The notes: generated from the sequence alone by a model not told the origin. A DNA stretch of 7,265 bases from Angelobacter sp036502105 (GCA_036502105.1 DASXZE010000309.1:1-7265), one strand, 5' to 3'. Counted from the stretch's first letter, positions 1 to 5,855 are shown. Numbers and translations are program-made.

Positions 1-311
1 GGACTAACGGGATGAATGGCACTTACGCCTTGCGCCGCACTCGGAGCAAAGAACGCCATGGCTGCAAACACAGGAACCACCAGCAGAAGCGTCCATCCGA
101 GACGCGAAAGCACAGGATCATTGGCATCCAGCTCGCGGAAGAACTCGCGCACGGACGAAGGCGCAATGGTGTGCGCTGTAGCCCGAACAAATCCGCTGAT
201 CCATCCTGGGCCTGTTTGTACCTGAGCAGGCCGCGCTGCGGGCTCTGTCCATAACTCTGTTTGCCGTGAGGCTGTGGGTTCGCTGTAAGTGGTGCTCCTG
301 AAGTGCAACAT
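1..311 (-). CDS. N-terminal part of an unrecognised single-pass membrane protein (cut by left edge)
   Basis: An open minus-strand frame starts at ATG 311-309 and runs 103 codons to the left edge without a stop, so only the N-terminus is present. It begins MLHFRSTTYSEPTAS. Residues 1-35 are polar and Pro/Thr-rich, 36-70 look amphipathic (SSVREFFRELDANDPVLSRL), and 74-92 form a hydrophobic segment (TLLLVVPVFAAMAFFA) that should be a membrane helix. This suggests a cytoplasmic N-terminal tail followed by a membrane anchor. A weak AAGGA lies about 13 nt upstream of the ATG, and an in-frame TTG three codons further up is an alternative start. I do not recognise the family and assign no function. 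A competing minus frame (540-118) overlaps it but lacks protein-like character, whereas this frame has a convincing hydrophobic helix. Confidence 0.55.
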   Translation of the reverse strand, partial: MLHFRSTTYSEPTASRQTELWTEPAARPAQVQTGPGWISGFVRATAHTIAPSSVREFFRELDANDPVLSRLGWTLLLVVPVFAAMAFFAPSAAQGVSAIHPVS

Positions 312-951
312 GGTGTTCAATCCATCCTTTTCTGTTCGTTACTTCTCGAATCAGGAGGGGATTTTTAGGCAGACGTATCCTGCGGCGTCCGCAGAGTGTT
401 TTGCGGGCGCGGAAAAATACCGGCCTTTGAATCCACGTACTACTTGCTGGCCGATGGATGTTGGGAGAAGAAGCGGAGAGACTACAGACACACTGCCGCA
501 AATGCGTAGGCGAGCTTTGCCGCCGCGCAGTTTGGCACACGTGTCTTCAGTCACCCGTAAAGCGCCCTATACAACCAGCCTGCGTAGCCTGATTGCCCGG
601 AGCGGGAACTTTGAGTGATATAGGCAGGGCCTATGGCTCATTCCACGACCCTGCACGTTACTAAAGTAATCCGCCGAACAAAGTAGAGAATGACCGCGCG
701 GGATTAAAGCAAAGTTAGAAGAAGGTTAAGCTTTCCAAGAATCAACGCTTTTCATAATGAGACTCATAGTTTCCAGATATGGGAAAATAATTGCATTGAG
801 CGATGGCAGCTATAGTCTCAGCATATGAGTATTTGCAGGTAAAGCAATGGCTCCCATAGTTTATGGATATGAAAGCGATTCAGGATTACGGCTTGGCATT
901 GCAGTGCCGCCACGCAGATGGAGCCATAAGATTCCGGCCTGAAATCAATAA
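312..951. other. Gene-free intergenic region (640 bp) with a repeat cluster
   Basis: No convincing gene lies between the leftward gene starting at 311 and the terminator at 952-980. Both flanking genes are on the minus strand, so this region should carry the promoter of the left gene. I could not identify a clear -35/-10 pair for it. The only structured part is the degenerate repeat cluster at 757-940, listed separately. The 289-618 plus frame and the 540-118 minus frame are low-complexity and judged spurious. Confidence 0.6.
757..940 (+). repeat. Cluster of three (possibly four) degenerate direct repeats, period about 45 bp
   Basis: Copies begin at 757, 803 and 847, 46 and 44 bp apart. Each reads ATG-N5-[C/T]ATAGT-N6-ATATG with identical internal spacing. 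The CATA...TATG ends give the 17-bp core an imperfect dyad (765-781, 811-827, 855-871). The stretches after the cores also resemble each other (TTGCA or CAGG, then ATGG or TTGG). A more diverged fourth copy may start at 918 (ATGGAGCCATAAG). Each copy opens a short plus-strand frame beginning M-x-x-I-V-[SY]-x-Y, but the 46 and 44 bp spacings put them in different frames and no Shine-Dalgarno sequence is evident. An operator array or a decayed tandem duplication is therefore more likely than a set of peptide genes. Confidence 0.6.
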
Positions 952-980
952 GCGGCGCGGCTAATAATAGCCAGCGCCGC
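952..980 (-). terminator. Rho-independent-type terminator of the adaptor/DUF4097 operon
   Basis: The arms GCGGCGC (952-958) and GCGCCGC (974-980) continue inward as GGCTA (959-963) and TAGCC (968-972). Together they give a 12-bp stem with one bulged A (973) and an ATAA loop. It lies 25 bp past the stop codon of the minus-strand gene ending at 1006. On the minus strand it is followed by TTATTGATTT, a moderate U-rich tail. Confidence 0.75.
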
Positions 981-1005
981 AAAACACATTTCCTGAGAAT
1001 GAAGA

Positions 1006-1986
1006 TTATTCAACTTCAATATCGCCCGAGCCCGTGTGGACTTCCATCAGCACGCCGCCATTTTTCACCTTGCCCTGGATATGGTTCTTGGCCACCGTGC
1101 CCTCCGTTGTATAAGGATGGTCGACCCGCAGCGTTCCTGAAGAGGTACGCGCATCAATGTTGAATGAGGCCTGTTGCGGTACGCGCAACGTAATGTTGCC
1201 GGAGCCGGCGCTGAGCCGCCAGTCAGAGGTTGGCTCGCCTTCGGCTTGAATATTGCCGCTGCCTGCGTCGGCGCGCAAACCGCCTTTCACGCCTTGCAGC
1301 TTAATGTTGCCTGAGCCGGTCTGGGCTTTCACGCTGCCACCGCCGCTTTGGCGGACCTGCACATCGCCGCTGCCGGTGTTTACAAATGCGTCGCCGGTAA
1401 GATCACCCACGCGGATATTGCCGCTGCCTGTCTCGGCATAAAGAGTGCCTTTCACGGAATTAATGGTCAGGTCGCCGGAGCCGGAGTTGACATTCGAGTT
1501 CGCGGAAATATTTTGTACTGACACGTTGCCGGAACCGGTCTTCGCCGTCAGCGGCAGTCGCAATCCGCTGATGCTTAGATCGCCTGAGCCTGAAGTGGAT
1601 GTAAGTTTCGTCTGCGGTGGGACCGTAACGTCATAGTCGATAGAAATATTTTTAGTCAGATCGCGGTCTTCAATCCGGCCAACGCGAATGGAGTTTCCGT
1701 TTTGTGTGATTGGCGGATTCTGTTCAATCTTGTGAATGCGCTCGTCCACATTGCCGCTGCCAAACAGCCATGAGCCGGTGTTGCCGTGGATCTTGGCCGA
1801 CACATACACCGATCCCGCGCCGCCCTGGTGCACCGTAATATTGCCTGATCCGGAAGTCACTTCCAGCTCCACGGTGCCATTCACTGACAAGGTTTTTTCA
1901 AAATGTCCGGTGGTTGCTGCGTTCAGCGGAAGCGCCGCCAGTGCGGCCAGGGTAAGAACAAGGGCCAAAGTTTTGAGTGATTTCAT
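1006..1986 (-). CDS. Secreted DUF4097-like beta-solenoid repeat protein
   Basis: This 326-aa protein has a clear signal peptide (KSLK, then a hydrophobic core to about residue 20, probable cleavage after LNA at 23), so it is exported. The mature part is almost entirely beta-repeats marked by GSGN or GSGD. These occur at 46, 76, 133, 151, 169, 187, 205, 224, 242, 261 and 319, with a variant SSGT near 282. From 133 to 261 the spacing is 18 or 19 residues, as expected for coils of a right-handed beta-helix. This composition matches DUF4097/DUF2807-type putative adhesin or envelope proteins, whose biochemical role is not established. The start is supported by GGAGG at 1991-1995, 4 nt before the ATG. 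The gene begins 31 bp after the adaptor stop at 2018, on the same strand, so the two are very likely co-transcribed. The terminator at 952-980 closes the unit. The family call is confident; the function is not. Confidence 0.88.
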   Translation of the reverse strand: MKSLKTLALVLTLAALAALPLNAATTGHFEKTLSVNGTVELEVTSGSGNITVHQGGAGSVYVSAKIHGNTGSWLFGSGNVDERIHKIEQNPPITQNGNSIRVGRIEDRDLTKNISIDYDVTVPPQTKLTSTSGSGDLSISGLRLPLTAKTGSGNVSVQNISANSNVNSGSGDLTINSVKGTLYAETGSGNIRVGDLTGDAFVNTGSGDVQVRQSGGGSVKAQTGSGNIKLQGVKGGLRADAGSGNIQAEGEPTSDWRLSAGSGNITLRVPQQASFNIDARTSSGTLRVDHPYTTEGTVAKNHIQGKVKNGGVLMEVHTGSGDIEVE

Positions 1987-2017
1987 CTCGCCTCCAGATT
2001 TTGTTTCTGCAGTATGC

Positions 2018-2800
2018 TTATTGCAATATGACCTGCTGGCCTTCCTTCAGTCCGGAAAGCAACTCGGTCTTGGACCCATTGGAAATTCCCACTGTTACAT
2101 CCAGTTTCTTTTTTCCATCTTTCGCCGTTGGCTCCGGGACCTCAATGGACGCCTTGCGATCTTTGTCATAAATCAGCGCGCCTTCCGGGACCATCAGAAT
2201 GCCTTTGTGCTCTTCCAGCAGGATTTCCGCGTTGGCCGTCATCTGCGACTTCAACTCGCCTTTTGAATTGTCAATGGATACGCGCACTTCAAACGTGGTG
2301 ACGTTGTCTTTTTCCACGCCCATCGGCGAAATCTTGGTCACTTTGCCGGAGAATGTCCGGTCTTTATAAGATTCAACCTTGATCCGCGCCGGCTGTCCGA
2401 TATAAACACGGCCAATGTCAGACTCGTCGACCTTTCCCTTTACATAAACAGAGCGAATATCGCCCAGCGTCATTACTAGCGTGGCAGAAGAGCCCAGTAC
2501 AAGAATTGAGCTCACGGCCGATCCCACTTCTACATCGCGCGAGAGCACCATGCCATCAATTGGCGAAACGATGGTTGAATTTTGGTATTCTTTTTCTTTT
2601 TCGTCCAGTTGCGCCTTGGCCTGCGCTACCTGCGCTTCTGCCTGCTTCACTTTGGAAGTAGCGGAAACCACATTAGCCTTGCCCAATTGCTGCTTATTGA
2701 CAGACATTTCATAATTTCTCTGGGCATCATCCAATGCTGAGTCTGAAACCACACCGTCTTTGGCCATTTTCTGCGCGCGTTCATAAGCCCGTTTCAGCAT
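2018..2800 (-). CDS. 3' fragment of the efflux adaptor (coil, lipoyl, beta-barrel, membrane-proximal domains)
   Basis: This 260-codon frame starts at an internal ATG (2800). Residues 1-73 complete the alpha-hairpin (MLKRAYERAQ, DSALDDAQ, then a long Ala/Lys/Gln/Glu coil). Residues 75-98 are the second half of the lipoyl domain (STIVSPIDGMV ... EVGSAVSS), about 115-185 the beta-barrel (VKGKVDESDIGRVYIGQPA), and about 195-260 the membrane-proximal domain ending KEGQQVILQ. No good Shine-Dalgarno sequence precedes the ATG, and the protein has no signal or membrane anchor of its own. It is therefore best read as the remainder of the adaptor started at 3219, not as an independent gene. Coding quality is maintained up to the stop, which suggests the break is recent or a sequencing artefact. 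The DUF4097-like gene follows 31 bp downstream. Confidence 0.75.
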   Translation of the reverse strand: MLKRAYERAQKMAKDGVVSDSALDDAQRNYEMSVNKQQLGKANVVSATSKVKQAEAQVAQAKAQLDEKEKEYQNSTIVSPIDGMVLSRDVEVGSAVSSILVLGSSATLVMTLGDIRSVYVKGKVDESDIGRVYIGQPARIKVESYKDRTFSGKVTKISPMGVEKDNVTTFEVRVSIDNSKGELKSQMTANAEILLEEHKGILMVPEGALIYDKDRKASIEVPEPTAKDGKKKLDVTVGISNGSKTELLSGLKEGQQVILQ

Positions 2801-3219
2801 AGGGACATCAGGCCCTCAGCGTCAACTTTGGCATGTTCCAGATCAGCCTCTGCGGCGCGCGACGCAGCTTCAGCTGCCTGCAAAGAAGCTTTTTCCTGGT
2901 TTACCTCTGCCAGTATCTGTTCTTTGTCTAGCTGGGCCAGTACCTGGTCTTTTTTTACGTTCTCGCCATAGTCCACCAGCAGTTTTTGCACAATACCGCT
3001 GGCCTTTGACTTAACTTCCACATTCGTAATGGGAAAGATTTTGCCTGTCGCCACAACGCTTTTGGCCAGGTCGCCACGCTCAACTTTTGCGAGCTTGGAT
3101 GGATCAATCTTGGTGCTTCCCCGGGTCGCTGCCACCAAACCAACCACTACTAAAACGATGACCGCGAATGCGCTCAGGATATAAATGACCCGTCTGCTCT
3201 TTTTCTTGCCATTTGCCAT
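2794..3219 (-). CDS. 5' fragment of the efflux adaptor (membrane anchor, half lipoyl domain, first coil)
   Basis: This 141-codon frame begins MANGKKKSRR, followed by a membrane helix at about residues 11-31 (VIYILSAFAVIVLVVVGLVAA), so the N-terminus is cytoplasmic and the rest periplasmic. Residues 57-98 (ATGKIFPITNVEVKSKASG onward to LAQLD) are the first half of a biotinyl-lipoyl-like domain. Residues 98-136 are Ala/Glu-rich coiled coil. The last residues, LMSLC, are out-of-frame sequence after the indel. AGAGGA at 3229-3234 sits 9 nt before the ATG and supports this start. The stop overlaps the ATG of the 3' fragment by 7 nt (ATGCTGA), an arrangement in which terminating ribosomes can sometimes reinitiate. 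Translated alone, this piece lacks the second hairpin helix and the beta-barrel and could not work as an adaptor. Confidence 0.75.
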   Translation of the reverse strand: MANGKKKSRRVIYILSAFAVIVLVVVGLVAATRGSTKIDPSKLAKVERGDLAKSVVATGKIFPITNVEVKSKASGIVQKLLVDYGENVKKDQVLAQLDKEQILAEVNQEKASLQAAEAASRAAEADLEHAKVDAEGLMSLC

Positions 3220-3438
3220 GGGGGGACGTCCTCTAGTAAGTATTATCGCTTGTGAATACGTTGGCCGCAGGTAAGAAGTTCCCTGAAAAGCGGTCGCAAA
3301 GACGCTTAATCCCTAAAGGCCAACTCCTTAGACCGGAAATCGAACCAAAAGAAAGCAAATCCTTAAGTAAAGCCAAATCCAGTCATGGCACTTTCGCCCT
3401 TTCTCGCTTCAGGCCTCGCCGGTATATGATTAAAGGCC
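3220..3438. promoter_or_regulatory. Divergent intergenic region with a candidate plus-strand -10 box
   Basis: These 219 bp separate the leftward adaptor operon from the rightward CorC-like gene and should hold both promoters. On the plus strand TATGAT (3425-3430) resembles a -10 box and lies only 8 nt before the ATG at 3439. That would place transcription start at or just before the start codon. No strong -35 is seen at the right distance. On the minus strand GATAAT (3242-3247) is a weak -10 candidate, also without a good -35. Confidence 0.3.
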
Positions 3439-4803
3439 ATGGTCACCTTGGTCCTGCTCAGGATCATCCTGGTGGTTCTCCTAGTGGCAGCGAATGCGTT
3501 TTTCGTTGCTGCTGAGTTCGCCATGGTCAGCGTACGAGATACGCGTATCCAGCAGTTGATAGAGCAGCGCCGTATTGGCGCGCGCACCGTCCGCAAAATC
3601 CAGCAACGGCTCGATGAATTCCTCCCCGCCGTGCAATTCGGAGTCACTCTGGCCAGCCTGGGCTTGGGCTGGATGGGTGAGGGAACTCTGGCCAGGGTTT
3701 TTGAACCCTGGTTTGGCGCCGTTCCTTATGCTCGCATCTATGCTCACGGCCTCTCCGCCACCATCGCCTTTCTGGTCATTACTTATTCGCTCATCATCCT
3801 GGGAGAGCTCGTTCCCAAGTCGCTGGCCTTAGAACGCGCGGAACGCGTCGCTCTTGCAGTCGCCGCCCCCATGGACGTCTTCATGACCCTGGCTCATCCG
3901 TTTCTGGTGGTCATGAACCGCTCCGCCAATCTGGTGCTGCGCGGCTTTGGCTCCCGGCTTAGGCGTGAAGGCAGCGCCCACTCCGCTGACGAACTCAAGC
4001 TCATCGTCACCGCCAGCCGGCGTCTGGGCCTGCTGCCTGAAGCCGAAGAAGAGATGATCCACCGCGCGCTCGAGCTTGGACACACCACCGTGCGTGAAAT
4101 CATGGTCCCGCGACACAAAATCTTTTCGCTCTCGGCAGACATGCCGCTGAATGAAGCCATGGCCAAGGTGGTGGAAGAGCAGCACTCCCGCGTCCCCGTT
4201 TACGATCCTGAAAAAGGCGGAGAAAACATCGTCGGCCTGCTCTATTCCAAAGACCTCTCACGCCTAATGCTCATGCGCCTCTCTGCTGGAGAGCTCTTCG
4301 CCCAGCGCGCCGGTGACATGAAAGTCCGGCAGATCATGCGGGAAGTTCTCTTCGTTCCAGAAAGCAAAACCATCGACGATCTATTGCTCGAATTCCAGAA
4401 ACGCAAGCGCCACCTGGCCGTTGTGGTTGACGAATTCGGCTCCATCAGCGGCCTGGTAACAGTAGAAGACGTGCTGGAACAAATCGTCGGCGAACTGGAA
4501 GACGAATTCGATATCGCCCAGCGCCCCGTAGTAGCTCTGGCCTCCGGAGCCGTAGTGCTGGACGGCGGCTCCAACCTGCGCGACCTGGAAACCCAATATG
4601 ACATCGTCCTGCCCCGCGAAGAAGGCTTTGAAACTTTAGCTGGCTTCGTCATGGACCAGCTAGGCAAAATCCCCAAAGCCGGCGAACGCTTCGAATTCGA
4701 AACCCGCCGCTACACCGTCCTCCAAATGGACGGCCACCGCATCCTCCGCGTAAAAATCGAAAACGTAAACCCGTCCACATCCTTGGAGCAGCAGGCGATC
4801 TAG
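3439..4803 (+). CDS. CNNM/CorC-type membrane protein (DUF21-CBS-CBS-CorC_HlyC), 'hemolysin family'
   Basis: A complete 454-aa protein. Residues 1-190 form a DUF21 membrane domain, with the family's N-terminal NAFFVAAEFAMVSVR (19-33), QFGVTLASLGLGWMGE (66-81), the third helix LVITYSLIILGELVPKSLA (112-130) and a further hydrophobic stretch near 138-160. A tandem CBS pair follows. The first CBS starts near IMVPRHKIFSLSADMPL (221-237); the second runs about 290-350 and ends in DEFGSISGLVTVEDVLEQI (341-359). The C-terminal CorC_HlyC domain occupies about 370-450. This is the normal architecture and length. Characterised relatives export Mg2+ or Co2+, with the CBS pair binding nucleotide. The old 'hemolysin' label is historical, and the exact ion is not deducible here. 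No ideal Shine-Dalgarno sequence exists: AAAGG at 3432-3436 is only 2 nt from the ATG, and a TTG at 3448 would be 11 nt away. The gene is divergent from the adaptor operon and appears monocistronic. Confidence 0.93.
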   Translation: MVTLVLLRIILVVLLVAANAFFVAAEFAMVSVRDTRIQQLIEQRRIGARTVRKIQQRLDEFLPAVQFGVTLASLGLGWMGEGTLARVFEPWFGAVPYARIYAHGLSATIAFLVITYSLIILGELVPKSLALERAERVALAVAAPMDVFMTLAHPFLVVMNRSANLVLRGFGSRLRREGSAHSADELKLIVTASRRLGLLPEAEEEMIHRALELGHTTVREIMVPRHKIFSLSADMPLNEAMAKVVEEQHSRVPVYDPEKGGENIVGLLYSKDLSRLMLMRLSAGELFAQRAGDMKVRQIMREVLFVPESKTIDDLLLEFQKRKRHLAVVVDEFGSISGLVTVEDVLEQIVGELEDEFDIAQRPVVALASGAVVLDGGSNLRDLETQYDIVLPREEGFETLAGFVMDQLGKIPKAGERFEFETRRYTVLQMDGHRILRVKIENVNPSTSLEQQAI

Positions 4804-4831
4804 CATTTTCATCCCTTGCAAACTCATGTGG

Positions 4832-4851
4832 CACCGCCGCCCCCGGCGGTG
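4832..4851 (+). terminator. Hairpin terminator after the CorC-like gene
   Basis: CACCGCCG (4832-4839) and CGGCGGTG (4844-4851) form a perfect 8-bp GC-rich stem with a CCCC loop, 28 nt after the stop codon at 4803. It is followed by GATTTTGGTTTTGG, a broken but T-rich tail. The position and polarity fit termination of the plus-strand gene. Confidence 0.65.
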
Positions 4852-4912
4852 GATTTTGGTTTTGGGGTTCAATTACCCCAATTACCAACTTACCCAACGA
4901 AGTTTTTTCTGA

Positions 4913-4988
4913 AATCCCGAACCCTGCGAGTGATCCCTATAGCCTCGAGAAATCCCCGATTCAGAATCATCTTTACGGGTTTAGCTGA
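4913..4988 (+). repeat. Repeat A, copy 1
   Basis: Runs from AATCCCGAACCCTGCGAG through ATCCCTATAG to TTTACGGGTTTAGCTGA. It is the most diverged full-length copy, sharing the same order of blocks as the copies at 5160 and 5569. It is followed by a 7-bp microsatellite (GCTGAGT repeated, 4984-5003). Confidence 0.7.
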
Positions 4989-5042
4989 GTGCTGAGTGCT
5001 GATTGCTTTCTCTACAATTCTGGGCCCTTTTCCATCAATCAG

Positions 5043-5121
5043 CCACTCCCACAAATTCGTCATCCCGACGACCGTTAAGCGAGCGCGCGCCGTCATCAGC
5101 GCGCTCGTAGGGAGGAGGGAC
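5043..5121 (+). repeat. Repeat C, copy 1, with 8-bp hairpin
   Basis: Starts CCACTCCCACAAATTCGTC and ends GTAGGGAGGAGGGA. CGAGCGCG (5080-5087) pairs with CGCGCTCG (5100-5107) around a 12-nt loop. The partner copy is at 5917-5997. Confidence 0.75.
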
Positions 5122-5159
5122 CTTGTGTTCTTCAAATGAATCGCAGTGCTTTTTTCTGT

Positions 5160-5236
5160 AATCCCGAGCGAAGCGAGGGATCTCTATAGTCACGAAAAAC
5201 TCCCGGTTCAAAATCATCTTCACGGGGTTAGCTGAA
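5160..5236 (+). repeat. Repeat A, copy 2
   Basis: The head is AATCCCGAGCGAAGCGAGGG, then ATCTCTATAG, then a core (5191-5236) identical over 46 bases to 5606-5651. It is followed after 17 nt by repeat B copy 1, mirroring the A3-B2 arrangement. Confidence 0.8.
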
Positions 5237-5253
5237 GGCTGACAGATTGTCTA

Positions 5254-5368
5254 CCACTTACCTGTTTTATAGGTAATAGATCGATTCGTATCAGGGCACG
5301 GTCTTCAGCCGTGCCGTAAATAGCCAAAATGATCGGGCTTCAGCCCCTGTGCTGTAAAGCCGCCTTCA
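5254..5368 (+). repeat. Repeat B, copy 1, three predicted hairpins
   Basis: Begins CCACTTACCTGTTTTATAGG and ends AAAGCCGCCTTCA. Three inverted repeats are visible: TTACCT/AGGTAA (5258-5263, 5271-5276), GGCACGG/CCGTGCC (5295-5301, 5309-5315) and GGGC-TTCA-GCCC (5335-5346). It is nearly identical to the copy at 5676-5794. GGGCTTCAGCCC-type hairpins are familiar as dispersed intergenic repeats of Acidobacteriota, which is from general knowledge and not checked here. Confidence 0.75.
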
Positions 5369-5436
5369 AGTGTTTGTCCGCTATATTGCGCAAACGAAGC
5401 CTATAAAAACAAGCAAAACAAAAAGTCAGTCAAAAG

Positions 5437-5480
5437 CGCGTAGCAACTGAGTATTCCCCGCGTAACAAATTGAGTATTCC
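5437..5480 (+). repeat. Tandem pair of a 21-22 nt repeat
   Basis: CGCGTAGCAACTGAGTATTCC (5437-5457, shown without gaps it is 21 nt) is followed after one base by a close copy beginning CGCGTAACAAATTGAG and ending TATTCC (5459-5480). It lies immediately before the D hairpins. Confidence 0.6.
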
Positions 5481-5488
5481 GTAGTACA

Positions 5489-5534
5489 GCGCCGAAGGGC
5501 GCGATACGAGTTAGCCCAGCGCGGCAGCGCTGGG
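5489..5534 (+). repeat. Repeat D: two adjacent perfect hairpins
   Basis: GCGCC-GAAG-GGCGC (5489-5502) is followed by GATACGAGTTAG and then CCCAGCGC-GGCA-GCGCTGGG (5515-5534), an 8-bp perfect stem with a tetraloop. There is a single copy in this window. The form resembles a palindromic intergenic repeat rather than a terminator, as no T-tract follows. Confidence 0.55.
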
Positions 5535-5568
5535 AAAGCATAAAACAAGAAACAAGCGCCGTAGAGCC

Positions 5569-5651
5569 TGCCCTGAGCTTGTCGAAGGGGAGGGATCCCT
5601 ATAGCCACGAAAAACTCCCGGTTCAAAATCATCTTCACGGGGTTAGCTGAA
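5569..5651 (+). repeat. Repeat A, copy 3
   Basis: The head contains CCCTGAGCTTGTCGAAGGGG (5571-5590), a different head module from copies 1 and 2, then GGATCCCTATAG. The core at 5606-5651 is identical to copy 2. It is followed after 24 nt by repeat B copy 2. Confidence 0.8.
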
Positions 5652-5675
5652 TGTTGACTGCTGGCAGCTTGTGTT

Positions 5676-5794
5676 CCACTTACCTGTTTTATAGGTAGGC
5701 CATTAGAGCGATTCGTATCAGGGCACGGGCTTCAGCCGTGCCGTAAATAGCCAAAATGATCGGGCTTCAGCCCCTGTCCGTAAAGCCGCCTTCA
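5676..5794 (+). repeat. Repeat B, copy 2
   Basis: It matches copy 1 across its length. A 48-nt stretch after the GGCACGG arm is identical, and differences are concentrated just after the first hairpin (AGGTAGGCCATTAGAG in place of AGGTAATAGAT). The stem arms GGCACGG and CCGTGCC and the GGGC-TTCA-GCCC hairpin are all preserved. Confidence 0.75.
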
Positions 5795-5810
5795 GTTCCG
5801 ATCAGCTTAT

Positions 5811-5855
5811 AATCCCGAACCCTGAGCTTGTCGAAGGGGGGATCCCTATAGCTAT
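5811..5855 (+). repeat. Repeat A, copy 4 (truncated, head only)
   Basis: Contains AATCCCGAACCCTGAGC, then TTGTCGAAGG and GATCCCTATAGC, after which similarity to the A core ends. The head combines the AATCCCGAACCC beginning of copy 1 with the CTTGTCGAAGG module of copy 3. Confidence 0.65.

Larger units (their letters stand above)
2018..3219 (-). pseudogene. HlyD/MacA-type periplasmic efflux adaptor, interrupted by a frameshift
   Basis: The two frames at 3219-2794 and 2800-2018 together make one membrane-fusion (adaptor) protein of about 400 aa, the usual size for MacA-like adaptors. Domain order is normal: N-terminal membrane helix, first half of the lipoyl domain, coiled-coil hairpin, second half of the lipoyl domain (STIVSPIDGMV), beta-barrel, and membrane-proximal domain. 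The break falls in the first helix of the hairpin. The indel must lie between 2797 and 2818, because frame 2 has a TGA at 2816-2818 and frame 1 stops at 2794-2796. Adding one base in the GGGCC run (2811-2815) would restore an AEG-PDVPMLKRA junction. Either the gene is broken or the sequence has a 1-nt error; the rest of both halves looks intact. Adaptors of this type link an inner-membrane ABC or RND pump to an outer-membrane TolC-like channel. Confidence 0.8.

Noticed and set aside
118..540. 140-codon minus-strand frame overlapping the left partial gene
   Set aside because: It is rich in Arg, Ser and Cys with no recognisable domain. The other minus frame starting at 311 remains open to the edge and has a convincing membrane helix.
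289..618. 109-codon plus-strand frame
   Set aside because: No domain, no ribosome site and atypical composition; it looks like chance open sequence in an intergenic region.
620..634. ATAGGC-AGG-GCCTAT inverted repeat
   Set aside because: A 6-bp inverted repeat with a 3-bp spacer is expected several times by chance in a window this size, and no promoter was found beside it.
3252..3515. 87-codon plus-strand frame overlapping the CorC-like start
   Set aside because: It runs through the intergenic region into the wrong frame of a clear gene, with no protein-like features.
4890..5638. Short minus-strand frames beginning MKMILNREFF or MILNRGF
   Set aside because: Their shared N-termini come from repeat A read in reverse. 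They have no ribosome sites and their remaining sequences are unrelated, so they are repeat-derived and not a gene family.
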